DNA from: Liopterus haemorrhoidalis
Lineage: Eukaryota > Arthropoda > Insecta > Coleoptera > Dytiscidae
DNA length: 64,000 nt
Direction: 5' to 3'
Assembly: GCA_963971575.1 (NCBI GenBank)
Contig: OZ020616.1
Location: forward strand, 25,823,120 to 25,887,119
The position numbers were made by a program, and so were the translations under genes. The notes below the pieces were generated by a model. It saw only the letters and a list, made by a program, of their open reading frames with translations. It was not told the DNA's origin and ran no database searches. Shown in pieces: positions 54,301 through 64,000 of this stretch (its first letter is position 1; every line of letters starts with the position of its first letter).

Positions 54301-56110
54301 AAATAAAAATTCAGAAATTAATTTTGCTGTAGAAAATATTTCCTTAGAAAATACTATTTCTGCAAATGTTTTACATGTAGATAGCAATGTTTTTGAAAGA
54401 AATTCTGTAGAAAACGAAACTTCTTTTCAAAATATAAATGCAGTAGCAGAAACTATTGAAACTAAAAATTCAGAAATTAATTTTGCTGTAGAAACTATTT
54501 CTTTAGAAAATTCTATTTCTGCAAATGTTTTAGATGTAGATAGTAATGTTTTTGAAAGAATTTCTGTAGAAAACGAAACTATTTTTCAAAATATTAATGC
54601 AGTAACAGAAATTATTGAAAATAAAAATTCAGAAATTAATTTTGCCGCAGAAACTATATCTTTAGAAAATTCTATTTCTACAAATGTTTTAGATGTAGAT
54701 AGCAATGTTTTTGAAGGAAATTCTGTAGAAAAAGAAACTTATTTTCAAAATATAAATGCAAAACCTAATGAAAACAATACTTCAGAAATTAATTTTGCTG
54801 TAGAAACTATTTCTTTGGAAAATTCTATTTCTGCAAATGTTTTAGATGCAGATAGCAATGTTTTTGAAAGAAGTTCTGCAAAAAACGAAACTTTTTTTCA
54901 AAATATAAATGCAAAAACTAACGAAAACAATTCTTCAGAAATTAATTTTGCTGTAGAAACTGTTTCTTTAGAAAATTCTGCAAGTGTTTTTGATGAATGT
55001 GTTTCTGCAAGAAATTCTGTAGAAGACGAAACTAATTTACCTCAAAATACAGTATATAATACTCCTACAAAAAATATTGTTTCTGATATTGATTTTACGC
55101 AAAATAATTTAGGTAATATTGGTTTTCAAAGTAACAATGTTTGTGCAGAAAATATTTTAAAAGATAATAATTTAGCCAGTAATGTTTCTGATTTGAATCA
55201 ATCAGATATTAATTTATCTGATAATTCAGTTTTAATTTTATCAACAGAATTATCAGATTCTGTAGTAATGGATAAAACTTTAACGACTTTAATACGATAT
55301 AGTAAAAATAAAGAACTTGCTCGGAATGAAATTGAACAACTCGACAAAACAATCACAAATGATCCCACCTGTGATATACAAACTGAAGTCAATTTTGATC
55401 CATCGAATGATAAACCATCTTGTTCCAAACAAATCCAGTTTCCCGTTACTTCAAATTCAGATCAAAATTTAAAACGGAGTTTAGACGATACAGAATCTAG
55501 TATTACGAAAAAATTAAAACAAGATAATACGTTAGACAATTACGATAGTTTACTTGATTATGATGAAGATGTAGTTCAAAATTTTACACACCTAATATTT
55601 GATACGCAAAACACAATCGATGAAAACAATCCTGCATGGAGAGATATCCGAGAATTAAATACTGCAGAGGAATTTTTTACTCAAGTTACATTACAATGGC
55701 AATCCACTGGTGTATTAAATCCACATGTAAATTTAACTAAAAGATATATAAATGAAGCCCCAAAAATGAAATTTAAACCAAATGTCTTGAAAGGAGAGAA
55801 TTCGATATCGATGAATGATTATTATGATTCAAAAATAGCGGAATTAAAAAGTAAAATTAGAGATTTACAATTTCAGTTGAAACGGACACGTAAATGGAAA
55901 ACATCTCAAACTTATTTACTTAATGAACAAATTTGCCAATTAAATAGTCAGATTGATAAATTAAATAATTTTAAAAAAGATTTATTGTTGATTAATAAAT
56001 TTTATTGTGGAGAAGACTGGAATGCTCAATATTTAAATGAAGAGCAAGTGAATAATTTGAAAAACCAAGATATTTTTTTACAAAAAATGAAACAATTTTA
56101 TTGTAATTAA
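51380..56110 (+). CDS. Large acidic Asn/Ser-rich repeat protein, unrecognised
   Basis: An uninterrupted 1576-codon frame. I recognise no family. Residues 1-50 look helical (LLQDSTVTKMVQEKQMIDKL). Residues ~50-555 are low-complexity and disordered, rich in Asn, Ser, Asp and Glu. Residues ~560-1210 are 13 tandem repeats of 51-53 residues with core SEINFAVETISLENSISANV then DSNVFERNSVEN. Residues ~1440-1576 are better ordered: AWRDIRELNTAEEFFTQVTL, then a predicted coiled coil (YYDSKIAELKSKIRDLQFQL) to the end. No signal peptide or membrane segment. TTGTGATTTTAG just before the ATG could be a 5'-leader acceptor. AATAAA overlaps the 3' end (56113-56118). The conserved-looking ends suggest a structural, perhaps coiled-coil-anchored protein; that is inference. 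Confidence 0.85.
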   Translation: MDINEKNMDILELLQDSTVTKMVQEKQMIDKLLQEADEVIQAVEKDLNCNNLVDDSVLNILSQEVLTKTSNESKSTTEYDTDSNLTSRGSDDRSDSFQETHVLSENNSESNKIGPNNAIGVYETVQKEPSASHICSDITDRTLNCTKSPHFNDSIHINPTFTSTPLKYSASNFNDTRNMLCFDQLFTLNQTKSNENSVTSENKSYMESNLYSLSTNNNKEYEQENTIYKILKTSLNYQPTIKRFENSFQIIIKNDICEEIKKKLNDQKTSKFTQLHDNQKYDLQNVIISVTNDLFVDNNTDLNKSKSKSDLNMCENINSTKIYEIENRDSINFSSENNITVIENKLDDKQSESNAYIKSDINKNVIDKHSSDLDSCDNIQNFGSTNQNDEDCLSLTDDELYNEISNISMEIKNNLDGKIVGELSGKQKFLYDSIPRSTFNIKFNKPNKIYLYSSGGLNDENLRNKDSNVINTERIESSSVINLDTDASSNSSIIVIDDSSNIIYDVETDTSSEKHNSDAENTIISSKNNFENINAITAEYSKSNISLPTNLIAETTENIATSEINIATEIISSENCISVNISEVDSNVFERNSVQNETFFQNINAKTNENNTSEINFAVETISLENSISINVLEVDSNAFERKSVETETSFQNINAVPETIENKTSEINFAVEIISLENSISANVLDVDSNVFEKNSVEKETFFQNINTATETIENKNSEINFAVEIISLENSISANVLNVDSNVFERNSVENETSVQNINAVTETIKNKTSEINFAVETISLENSISANVLDVDSNVFERNSVENETIFQNIIAVTETIENKNSEINFAVETISFENSISANVLDADSNVFERNSVENAFQNINAVTETIENKNSEINFAVETISLENSISANVLDADSNVFERNSVENAFQNINAVTETIENKNSEINFAVETISLENSISANVLDADSNVFERNSVENAFQNINAVTETIENKNSEINFAVENISLENTISANVLHVDSNVFERNSVENETSFQNINAVAETIETKNSEINFAVETISLENSISANVLDVDSNVFERISVENETIFQNINAVTEIIENKNSEINFAAETISLENSISTNVLDVDSNVFEGNSVEKETYFQNINAKPNENNTSEINFAVETISLENSISANVLDADSNVFERSSAKNETFFQNINAKTNENNSSEINFAVETVSLENSASVFDECVSARNSVEDETNLPQNTVYNTPTKNIVSDIDFTQNNLGNIGFQSNNVCAENILKDNNLASNVSDLNQSDINLSDNSVLILSTELSDSVVMDKTLTTLIRYSKNKELARNEIEQLDKTITNDPTCDIQTEVNFDPSNDKPSCSKQIQFPVTSNSDQNLKRSLDDTESSITKKLKQDNTLDNYDSLLDYDEDVVQNFTHLIFDTQNTIDENNPAWRDIRELNTAEEFFTQVTLQWQSTGVLNPHVNLTKRYINEAPKMKFKPNVLKGENSISMNDYYDSKIAELKSKIRDLQFQLKRTRKWKTSQTYLLNEQICQLNSQIDKLNNFKKDLLLINKFYCGEDWNAQYLNEEQVNNLKNQDIFLQKMKQFYCN
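53056..55010 (+). repeat. Coding tandem array, 13 units of 153-159 bp
   Basis: Units keep the reading frame. Three consecutive 153-bp units (starting 53849, 54002, 54155) differ by one base between the first two and by none between the last two. Outer units are more diverged. This is a recently expanding array by unequal exchange. Confidence 0.95.
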
Positions 56111-56202
56111 ATAATAAATTGTACTTTTTTATTTTATTCATGTAAATTTTATTTATATAAATGTTTTTTAAATATATTACTTAAATTTATTAAAAATAAC
56201 TT

Positions 56203-56430
56203 ATAGGGAAATAAAATCAAGATCCCAACGCCACACCGGTCAATTTTTAACTTCGATAGAGAATATTCAAAGTTATTGTTTAACAGTTGTCAAGCTAAAA
56301 TTATAGAAATAAATATATTTTGTAATATTATATGATCCTGTATACCATTAAATGGTTATACGTAAAATATCAAAATTAAAAAAGTTAAAAATTGACCATC
56401 GTACTGCTGGGATCTTAAATTTATATCCCA
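56203..56430. mobile_element. TA-flanked MITE, AAGATCCCA family
   Basis: GGGAAATAAAATCAAGATCC near the left and its diverged complement (GGGATCTTAAATTTATATCCC) at the right, with GGTCAATTTTTAAC / GTTAAAAATTGACC inside. The solo end at 41594 belongs to this family. Confidence 0.7.
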
Positions 56431-56562
56431 TTAAAACCAGAGGTATTCAAACGTTGTTCCCTGAAACCCTAGGGCTCCGTGAGAATAAAGGGTTCCATTG
56501 GATAAAATTGAATTCAGTGATAAAAATTGATCGCTTTGGTTTCATTAATTAATTTAATACTA

Positions 56563-56817
56563 CAATGGAACTTCGAAAACAATGTATTTCAAGAGACGAT
56601 TCGACTCAAATTCTTTTCAATAATTGAATGTTTTTTTTATGATAGTACATACATAAAAAATAATAATCAATCAATAATTGTAGTAGGAAGGATATTACTG
56701 TTCACTGGAAGGTGAATTACTTTTCTTTCATCTGGAAATAATGTTTCAAAACCGGATTTTTCTTAAATTTTTTATGTTTGAAGTTGTTCAAACATCAAAT
56801 GATTTGAAGTTCCACTG
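56563..56817. mobile_element. Pogo/Tigger-like MITE
   Basis: CAATGGAACTTC at the left, GAAGTTCCACTG at the right, TA on both sides (56561-56562, 56818-56819). Distantly like 19684-20006. Confidence 0.75.
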
Positions 56818-57170
56818 TATTTTGCATGAAAAAAGATTTTTTTTAATATAATTTGGCTTCGGACTTATCCATTAACCAGCTTCGAAACAAGTTTGCTTTA
56901 TTGCAATCCTGCTCAATTACAACCCATAGCTTATGACAGGACAGCAATTTTTTACATGGTCCGGTGAAAATATTTTAAAACAATTTTTGTTGATTCACAC
57001 AACGACACAATTTGAAGTCACACCCTGTCGTCGAGGAATCATACGTAATTGGTGTTGACCAAGTAAACTTATAAAAATTTATAATTTTTCTACGTTCCAC
57101 CAACAGTAAAGTTTTTAAAATTGAGTTAGATTTTGCTGAGAACTGATGGTTGATAATCTACTATATTGTA

Positions 57171-57450
57171 ATGCTTCTCAACCCAAAACTTACCGGGGTT
57201 CGGCAAAATAACCAATTTTTGTACGCGAACCAGGAAAATATTTCATAAATGTAATATTTTATTGTTAAAAACTGCACATTTACGTTAAGAAATACTCTTT
57301 AATTATTAGTACATATAAAATATTATAATTTTTTAAGTTCTACTAGCCGTAAATTATTTTGCAGAAAATATTATTAACTATATATTTTTTTAAGTTTTCG
57401 TGGACTGGTTAGATTTTGTCGCAGACCGACGGTTGAGAAACACTACTATG
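57171..57450. mobile_element. Probable hAT remnant
   Basis: GCTTCTCAACCC at the left is inverted against GGTTGAGAAACA at the right, with CTACTATR on both flanks. Termini with TTCTCAACC are common in hAT elements. Degenerate. Confidence 0.55.
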
Positions 57451-58065
57451 AATAATTTAATATTTAATAAAATAAATTAAATAGGACAATGGCGAGATTT
57501 GGAATTTGATTACTGGTTAAGGAAGGGATGAGATTTTTTTTGTTATTTTTCTGGGTTCCGCACTAATTTTTCACATTGAGTTTCTTGAGTATCTTAAGTT
57601 TGAAAACCACTGGTCAAAATTATACATATCAACACAAAAATATTTGTACTGAAATTCAATTATTTTTCACAAATTGTCACAATTCAGTAATGTTTTAGGA
57701 TAGATTAAAGATATATTTTGTTATTTAGTTTATATAATAAGTCTGTTCGTAGAGTCATTTCGAATGGTTTGTTATCATGTAAACGAAGAGTAATTTTAAT
57801 GCTCTTCAACAAACTCTGCGCTTGCGGATGATAGTAACAAGCTGTTGTAAATTACTTTACAAACAGAAATATCTTATGTATATTTTACTTATGACTGTAA
57901 GGTGACTGAACTTTTTGTATTTAATTCATGAATATGATACTTTTGTAATTTTTTTAGAAATAAATGTCGAAGATGTGAAGTTACAATTTATTAATTTTCA
58001 CAAAAAATATAAATATAGTAAATACAAAAGTAAAGTGTATAATAATAAATGTTGTATATTTTCTT
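57451..58065. other. Spacer and glutamine synthetase 3' region
   Basis: No coding exon. It should contain the 3' untranslated region of the minus-strand glutamine synthetase. A hAT-like end (GAAAACCACTGG, about 57603) is isolated. Confidence 0.45.
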
Positions 58066-59283
58066 CTATTTATGGTCATCCATGAAACAGGTGCGAAGGA
58101 TAGCATTACAGACAGCATAAGGGTCCATATTGGAAGCTGGTCTACGATCTTCTAAATAGCCTTTCTTAGCATCCCCAACTGCTCTTGGAATTCTAATACT
58201 TACACCTCTGTTAGCAACTCCCCAAGAGAATTTATCAATTGAAGATGTTTCTAATCTACCAACTAATCTTCTTTCATTATCTTTTCCTCCTTTTGGATCA
58301 TATACTTTAATATGTTCCTTATGTCGTTTGCCAAGTTTGTTAATGGCAGCTTCAATAGCTTTTATACCGCCGTCCTTGCGCATTTCTTTAGTAGAAAAAT
58401 TGGTATGTGCTCCAGCTCCATTCCATGCTCCAACCATTGGTTTAGGGTCGAAAGTTACAACAATACCATACTCTTCAGCAATTCTGTGCAATATAAAACG
58501 AGACATCCATAAATCATCAGCGCATTTAATTCCGGTACTTGGTCCTACTTGGTACTCCAGCTGCGAGGGCATTACTTCAACATTAGTTCCAGCATAATCA
58601 ATGCCTGCATAAAGACATGCTTTGTAATGTGCTTCATAAATCTCCCTAGCATACACTTTATCAGCACCTACACCACAATAATATGGTCCTTGAGGTGCAG
58701 GAAACCCAGCCTCAGGCCAACCAAAAGGTCTGTAATTAACATCCAGGAGTGTATACTCTTGTTCAATACCGAACCAAGGTTCCAGTTCACAAAGGCATTC
58801 ACATGCTTCAGCACAAGCATTACGATGATTTGAAGCAGTTGGTTTTTTGTCAAAACCATATGTATCACACATAACTATTATGTTATTACCTCTTCGGAAT
58901 GGATCTTTATACATAGCAACTGGACATAAATATGTATCAGAGTTTTTTCCTGCTGCTTGATATGTTGAACTACCATCGTAATTCCATATTGGTAAATCTT
59001 TTACGTCTTTCGGTTTGAAATCTAGAGTACGGGATTTACCACGTACATTTTCTCCAGTTCCATCAATCCAAACATACTTAGCCATTATCAGATTTTTTGG
59101 CTGAGGTAAACACATATACTTATCCAGTAAAGATTTATTAATCTGGGCATTAACACTGAATTTTAAGGCATATGAAGAAGTACCCAAAGATTTTGTTGTA
59201 CTAATTCCACGTTTAGAGGTATTTATATTCACACATTTAGATTTAGATAAATTTGTTAAAACACGACAAATTATGCGCACCAT
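58066..59283 (-). CDS. Gs1: Glutamine synthetase, mitochondrial form
   Basis: 405 residues on one uninterrupted exon. The enzyme makes glutamine from glutamate, ammonia and ATP. Residues 1-60 are basic and Ser/Thr-rich with no acidic residue ([20 protein letters not shown]), a mitochondrial presequence, as in insect Gs1. The eukaryotic GS core then follows: WNYDGSST, the metal-binding [23 protein letters not shown], the [11 protein letters not shown] loop that binds ATP/glutamate, and the C-terminal RIPR and [12 protein letters not shown] motifs. No disabling change is seen. Being intronless, it might descend from a retrocopy or simply have lost introns. The start gives the only complete presequence. 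Confidence 0.97.
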   Translation of the reverse strand: MVRIICRVLTNLSKSKCVNINTSKRGISTTKSLGTSSYALKFSVNAQINKSLLDKYMCLPQPKNLIMAKYVWIDGTGENVRGKSRTLDFKPKDVKDLPIWNYDGSSTYQAAGKNSDTYLCPVAMYKDPFRRGNNIIVMCDTYGFDKKPTASNHRNACAEACECLCELEPWFGIEQEYTLLDVNYRPFGWPEAGFPAPQGPYYCGVGADKVYAREIYEAHYKACLYAGIDYAGTNVEVMPSQLEYQVGPSTGIKCADDLWMSRFILHRIAEEYGIVVTFDPKPMVGAWNGAGAHTNFSTKEMRKDGGIKAIEAAINKLGKRHKEHIKVYDPKGGKDNERRLVGRLETSSIDKFSWGVANRGVSIRIPRAVGDAKKGYLEDRRPASNMDPYAVCNAILRTCFMDDHK

Positions 59284-59900
59284 TTTAAATATATAATAGT
59301 AAAAATGTATACAAGATGCACTGTATGAAAAATGTTGTTATTTAAAATATTTACAGTAACTAGGAAACAATTTGTCTGTATTGTTTGAGCTTGTCTCAGC
59401 CAACTGAAAATCGCATTAAATAAAGCGGTGAATGTTTGAAAGTATTATATAAGACTGACGCGCGCGGTCGTTTGAACATTTTGTCAAGTCGAGGGCTTAT
59501 TTTTATCATTAAACAGAAGTGGGAGGGACGAAATTTAATAGAAAACTCGCGCGAACAATGCATAAACCTTAACTATAGGACAATAAAATTGCAGATAAGA
59601 ACTATGCAAATATTTGATTTTAACATAAGGACTTGAAATTATTTTATGTGACAGGATATAATAAATATTTATATTATGATCGGCGACATGTTTAATATTA
59701 TAAAAATTAATTGTCCTCATTGAGTATCTGCTTTATCAGCACTTTCTACATTGTATATCGGACGCAAAATTAAATATATGCTTTATCAATGGATTACACA
59801 TACACAGATTGAAGTGCAATGGCCAATGTGGCAGAGACACCTTATGAAAAATAAAACGCGTTAGATTCAGTCGAATTTGCAGGTTCTAATCAATAGTAGC

Positions 59901-60123
59901 CAGGGCCGGCGCTAGGATTTGCGAGTCCATGTGCGAGAAGAGCCACGGGGCCTGCTGTTTAGATCCAAGTGAGGAGCAAAAAAAAAGTTCCTCATCTCCA
60001 TGCGTTGGGCCTGTTGTTCAGATCCAAGTGAGGAGCAAAAAAAAAGGTCCTCATCTCCATGCGCGGGGCTTATTGTTGAACCGCGGGGCCATGTGCAGCT
60101 GCACATGCCTCGCGCCGGCCCTG
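59901..60123. mobile_element. CAGGGCCGGCGC-family MITE, short
   Basis: CAGGGCCGGCGCTAGG at the left, CCTCGCGCCGGCCCTG at the right; ATAGTAGY duplicated (59893-59900, 60124-60131). It contains a direct repeat of CAGATCCAAGTGAGGAGC. The sister of 19354-20120. Confidence 0.9.
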
Positions 60124-60479
60124 ATAGTAGTACAGGGTAGGTCGCATTGTCTTTAGTGAAACAAAAAAGCGCGTACAAATATTTGTGAAAAATTAGCTTT
60201 TTTTAAACCTCTTACCTATAGTTCTGTTCTGGACCACATCTAATGGTTTATTATCCTCAGACGTAAACGAGTTCAAATATTTCTCGCGTCTGACGCTCAT
60301 AAACCGTCAGAAATGGTTCTACGAACAGAGCTTATATTAGTCAAAGGCGCACTCTCGAATATTTTGGCGTTTATTTCGAGGAGTCAATCGAGTAAGAAAA
60401 ATGGAATTTAAAAAGAGCAGTAAAATTTTTTTTTGAACCATGTAGGTGATGAGCAAAAAAAGGAAATCAAATTGGCTGA

Positions 60480-60720
60480 TAAACGATTCTTAGCGACGTT
60501 GCCGGCTGTAAAACGCGCTGATCTGCGAAGACGCGGTACTCTACAAGTGGTTATTCACTTATGTTCCTTGTTCCCTGATTTTTGCAAATCAAGAGTTTCC
60601 AAAACTTTTTTCATTTAATTTCAATTAATTAATAACAAAAGAACGTAAAATATTTCGAGATCATGGACATATTTGAAATTTTTTTAACATTTGGCAACAC
60701 CACTCCCATAAGAATAATAA
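60480..60720. repeat. Fragment of the 22441-22723 MITE family
   Basis: Shares GCTGATCTGCGAAGACGCGGT (as GCACTGATCGTTGAAAACGCGG there) and ATTTGGCAACACC ... CCCATAAGA. Ends not preserved. Confidence 0.6.
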
Positions 60721-60743
60721 CGCAATAAACATAATTGTAATCG

Positions 60744-60775
60744 CTTATGCCGTAAGCACGTGCTTACGGCATAAG
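60744..60775. repeat. Perfect 32-bp palindrome
   Basis: CTTATGCCGTAAGCAC joined directly to its reverse complement, with no loop, centred on CACGTG (an E-box hexamer). Confidence 0.95.
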
Positions 60776-60896
60776 GAAAAAAAAACCCTTTTTGAAACAG
60801 AAAATGTGCAAGAAACGCAGGAAAAACACTACCAACTCCAGTGTGTACCAGAAATAGAAATACATGAGGGCAACTCGGGTAAAAGCTATCTTACGC

Positions 60897-61373
60897 GAGT
60901 TTCCCAAACTGTGCTCCGCGATCTACTAGTGTTGCTATATACAAAGCGATCAAGAAATCTTGACCGTTATGCAATACTTGACAGAAACATTTAGTTATCA
61001 AACTTATTTCCAAGGACATGTACACATAGGCGTACATTCTATTTTTAATACCTTATACGAATTGATTATTAAATGAAAACTATTTTTCTCTACACACAAA
61101 TGAGTTGACAACAGGTATGAAGTTAGGAAAACATATTTTTGTTGTTTCTTGGGTGACTTCGGGCAAACGAAGTAATCTGATTGGTTCTTCGTTAAATTGG
61201 GATTTTCAGCTGTGGATTAGAACACAGTTTTGATATTTTTAAACTCATTGTTTACTGTTATGTAATTGACAAGAAATTATGATCGCACGGTATATATCAA
61301 TGATAGTGCTCCGCGACAAATTCTTCTCGTTTAAAGTGCTCCGCGACTCAATAAGTTTGTGAAACTCTGGCTT
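60897..61373. mobile_element. Probable hAT-like MITE
   Basis: CGAGTTTCCCAAACTGTGCT at the left is inverted against GTTTGTGAAACTCTGG at the right, with GTGCTCCGCGA motifs inside both. The target duplication is not clear. Confidence 0.55.
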
Positions 61374-61522
61374 AAGCTATGAGGCTCCAACACATTAAAC
61401 TCCCAATTTTTCCTTCAAGGTACTAAGCGGTCGTAATCAGGCTCTGTGTACAGCGCATGCGTAGCATATCGTCGCTGAATCTTTATAGGATCACATTACA
61501 AATACAAAAACAAGACACTCTA

Positions 61523-61824
61523 AAGTCCATTCACGATAAGAATGAGATGACGTCACACTTGGTTAATTTAATTGCCAACACCATAATGTAATTTAACCAA
61601 CATGAAAGCATTACTCAATTGTTACATTTGTCTGCAACATGTTGGTACCACTTTCCTACGTTGCCACGTTTAAATAGCATTGTTCAGTCGTATTTCTGTT
61701 TGAAATATGAAGGAGCGAGGTTAAAGTAGTTGTATATAACCTAACTTTTTTGACAATTAACGAATTGGTAACACATCAAGTTTTTCAACTGTGACATCAT
61801 CTCATTCTTATCGTGAAATCACTT
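61523..61824. mobile_element. TA-flanked MITE, CACGATAAGAATGAG family
   Basis: AAGTCCATTCACGATAAGAA at the left against its complement (CTTATCGTGAAATCACTT) at the right, TA on both sides. GATGAYGTCAC is inverted just inside. Confidence 0.85.
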
Positions 61825-62295
61825 TACTTGAGAGGTGTCAAGCAAATATCTGATAAAGTTTGTGGGTCACCACAACAATGCTATGCACACAAAACCTTTA
61901 AACCTGAAATTGTCTAAAATATAAATGGTACATCTTTCTCACCACCTTTCCATACAACTCGATCATTTCTCTATACCAAGAGGCTTCAAAGGAGTAGATT
62001 AAATTAGATCAAGTGATCTGCCGTCATAACTTTTAACAATACCATGTAACCGTAGAAATAAAACACATGAAAATAGCTATGAACTAATTTAATGACATTT
62101 TACGATCAACAATATAATACAGTAAATTAAATACTTATAAATATATACAACGTAATTGATTGAAAATATTAAAATGGAATAGATTTATACATTAAATCCG
62201 AAAAAATATCTACACATATATGTGAAAATACTGAATATTTACTGTGGTATTTGATGATTCTGAAATATAAAACATAAAATAATATCAAGCGATAC

Positions 62296-62672
62296 TTACA
62301 AATTGTCAAAATATCTTACCCATTCTTTCGCAACAAGTAGAATTTGAGCCATTCCTAGTTTTGGACCTATTAGCGGATTCATTTGAGCCATATAACAACA
62401 AAGCCAGCTGAAACAGGACAACGGAAATAAATCTTTTGGTAAATATATAATTCAAAATATATACTTACAATAACCAACAGGTTGCTGCCGTTAACATCAA
62501 AACAACTTGAATGATGCTATAAACAAGAAAATATATTAAAAACATAATTTAATATAAATACAACAAATACTAACCCTCTATTTGGTCCTTTAGGGACCAC
62601 AAATGGTAGAACAATGCCTACAATCCCCCATAAAGCAGTCATAATAATAAATGGAACAGCTGAAGCACCCAT
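62296..62672 (-). CDS. VhaM9.7: V-type H+-ATPase subunit e
   Basis: A small membrane subunit of the V0 sector of the proton-pumping V-ATPase. Exons 62672-62575, 62516-62469 and 62407-62296 join in frame to 85 residues, the usual size (80-90). The first helix ends at PFVVPKGPNRG, matching the family PKGPNxG turn. The second carries LMLTAATCWLFWLCCYMAQM and ends NPLIGPKL, as in fly VhaM9.7. The C-terminal 19 residues are less certain: a GTAAGA after AKEW could be a donor to an unseen exon, although the frame also ends cleanly at the TAA used here. A broad housekeeping role is family knowledge. Confidence 0.93.
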
Positions 62673-64000
62673 AGTTGATAATTTTTATTAATTCTACTTA
62701 AATTTTCTGTACTTTTTAACTAAAATTTAGAAGTTTTAACACCCAAACCCAACTGTCATATGATTCTTGTCAAATGACCTAGAAGAGAGAAAGAAAACAC
62801 GTGATAAACAAGGACAACATGTTATCTCAATTTACGCGCGCAGTTTAATTAATAAAAAACATATTTATTTTTGTGAATTGAAAGTATTTTGCATATTTCT
62901 GATAAGATATAAGGTATTTACACCTGGGTTTCGAAATAAATCAATTTATGTTATTTTATTGCGGATTCTAAATTAATACTACATATTTTAAATAGATTAC
63001 ATTAAGTAAAAATAATCCTAATCAAATGATTTAGAGTTTTTTGCACATTTTGCGTCAGTAGACATGTGAATATATAGATTTAGAACATACAATTATAGAT
63101 CTTAATTTTAGGTACTTACATTTAACGGTAGGCTGGAGATGAAATATACATTATTACTATTATTAGAACAAATTTTCTCTACTATATGATGGAACAATAT
63201 TTTGAAATGCAAATACACTGTTTATTTTCATGTAGTATGTATATGAAAATACTCAAATGAATACTAATGACAAATCTCAAAAGCATGATCAGAATTTTAA
63301 TAAGTAAAGAGCTAGTATATCTATTAATGAAGTTTTAAAGAAAGTTTCAAAAGGAAATACTTTTGTATAAAAAATATACCGTATTAATGAAAGTATTTCT
63401 TCTCTCAGGTATTGTCAACCTCCCACAAGTATAATTCCTCTTTCCAGATATCTTATATGTTAATAAACGCCAAATCTTCTCTCAGCTAATCTCACCATCT
63501 TCTATGTTTCCTCAGTGACAACGAATGTTCTTCCTCAGTACTACCTTCTTTACCATTTTGACCTATTTCATCCTCCTCGCCAGAACCGTAGCAATCTCTG
63601 GCATCGGGACAAGAGCCAGGGTCGCGAGGACTGAGGGGCGCCATCGTGCATTTTTTGTTGGTCATCACTTGTATTTTAGAAGTGAGGACCTTTTTTTAGT
63701 TCATCACTTGTATTAAACGCGTCACCCCTCTATTAAAATAAAAATGATGCCCTGCTTAAATAAAATAAAAAGGGCGAAATTAAGTATTTGCCAAGGGCGC
63801 CAAAAACATTGCTACGGCTCTGCTCATCACTTGACCTATCTGTAATGGCCTATCTCTTATTTCCTGTGTGATACTAGGCTTTGAGTACACTGTTCCCCGG
63901 GATACGAATTTTCGAATTATATAAAACGGTTGATACGAAAAATCCCAATTAATACCCATTTTTTATGGGTTTTATATGGCAAGCGCGCACCCAGAAGTGT
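62673..64000. other. Right-edge non-coding DNA with repeat pieces
   Basis: It contains the 5' region of the V-ATPase e gene. At 63600-63830 are fragments of the 19354-20120 family: GTGAGGACCTTTTTTT, CATCACTTGTATT and GGCGCC...TACGGCTCTGC. From about 63893 another repeat seems to start (GTTCCCCGGGATACGAATTT) and runs off the edge. No exon supported. Confidence 0.5.

Noticed and set aside
53809..54387. Minus-strand 192-codon repetitive open frame
   Set aside because: A shadow of the coding tandem array on the plus strand; it repeats only because the DNA does.

Overview
The window is AT-rich eukaryotic nuclear DNA, almost certainly from an insect. Short exons lie between GT..AG introns, and the protein genes are conserved animal genes. 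Roughly half or more of the DNA is transposon-derived: MITEs with intact target duplications, mariner deletion derivatives, MULE, PIF/Harbinger, hAT, copia-like, tRNA-SINE and fold-back elements. The order cannot be fixed from the sequence; a TE-rich genome such as a beetle's would fit, but that is a guess.

Seven protein genes can be supported. (1) The 5' part of sulfite oxidase (minus, 1986-2631; it continues off the left edge). (2) UBTD1/2-like ubiquitin-domain protein (plus, three exons, 6873-13033). (3) COX15 heme A synthase (minus, seven exons, 27617-33730). (4) An ALDH16A1-like protein (plus, eleven exons, 34084-47147), head-to-head with COX15 across 353 bp. (5) A 1576-residue acidic, Asn/Ser-rich protein I do not recognise, with 13 near-identical ~51-residue repeats (plus, 51380-56110). 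(6) Mitochondrial glutamine synthetase, one exon (minus, 58066-59283). (7) V-ATPase subunit e (minus, three exons, 62296-62672). Sulfite oxidase, COX15 and glutamine synthetase carry mitochondrial presequences. Apart from the COX15/ALDH16A1 divergent pair, the genes show no shared pathway.

Between and inside these genes lie mobile elements. At 3510-5142 is a decayed Mutator-like element with C2H2 and SWIM zinc fingers and a 9-bp target duplication. At 8751-10492 is a copia-like element, nearly intact in its LTRs, between two TA microsatellites. From 13.6 to 26.9 kb runs a dense field of nested MITEs, including a 2.6-kb element with 8-bp duplications that contains further elements. A Harbinger remnant with a MADF domain is at 28579-29586. 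Inside ALDH16A1 is a 4.4-kb fold-back element (35119-39519) built from about 5 plus 17 inverted copies of a 162-bp unit, inserted 11 bp after a splice junction. The same intron holds an exact 38-bp copy of a later coding exon of the same gene.

The most unusual points are the fold-back element beside a splice donor, the exon-fragment copy, the loss of both ALDH catalytic residues, the freshly homogenised repeat array in the 1576-residue protein, and an open, polyadenylation-signal-ended reading frame in COX15 intron 2. I see no clearly new multi-gene system.
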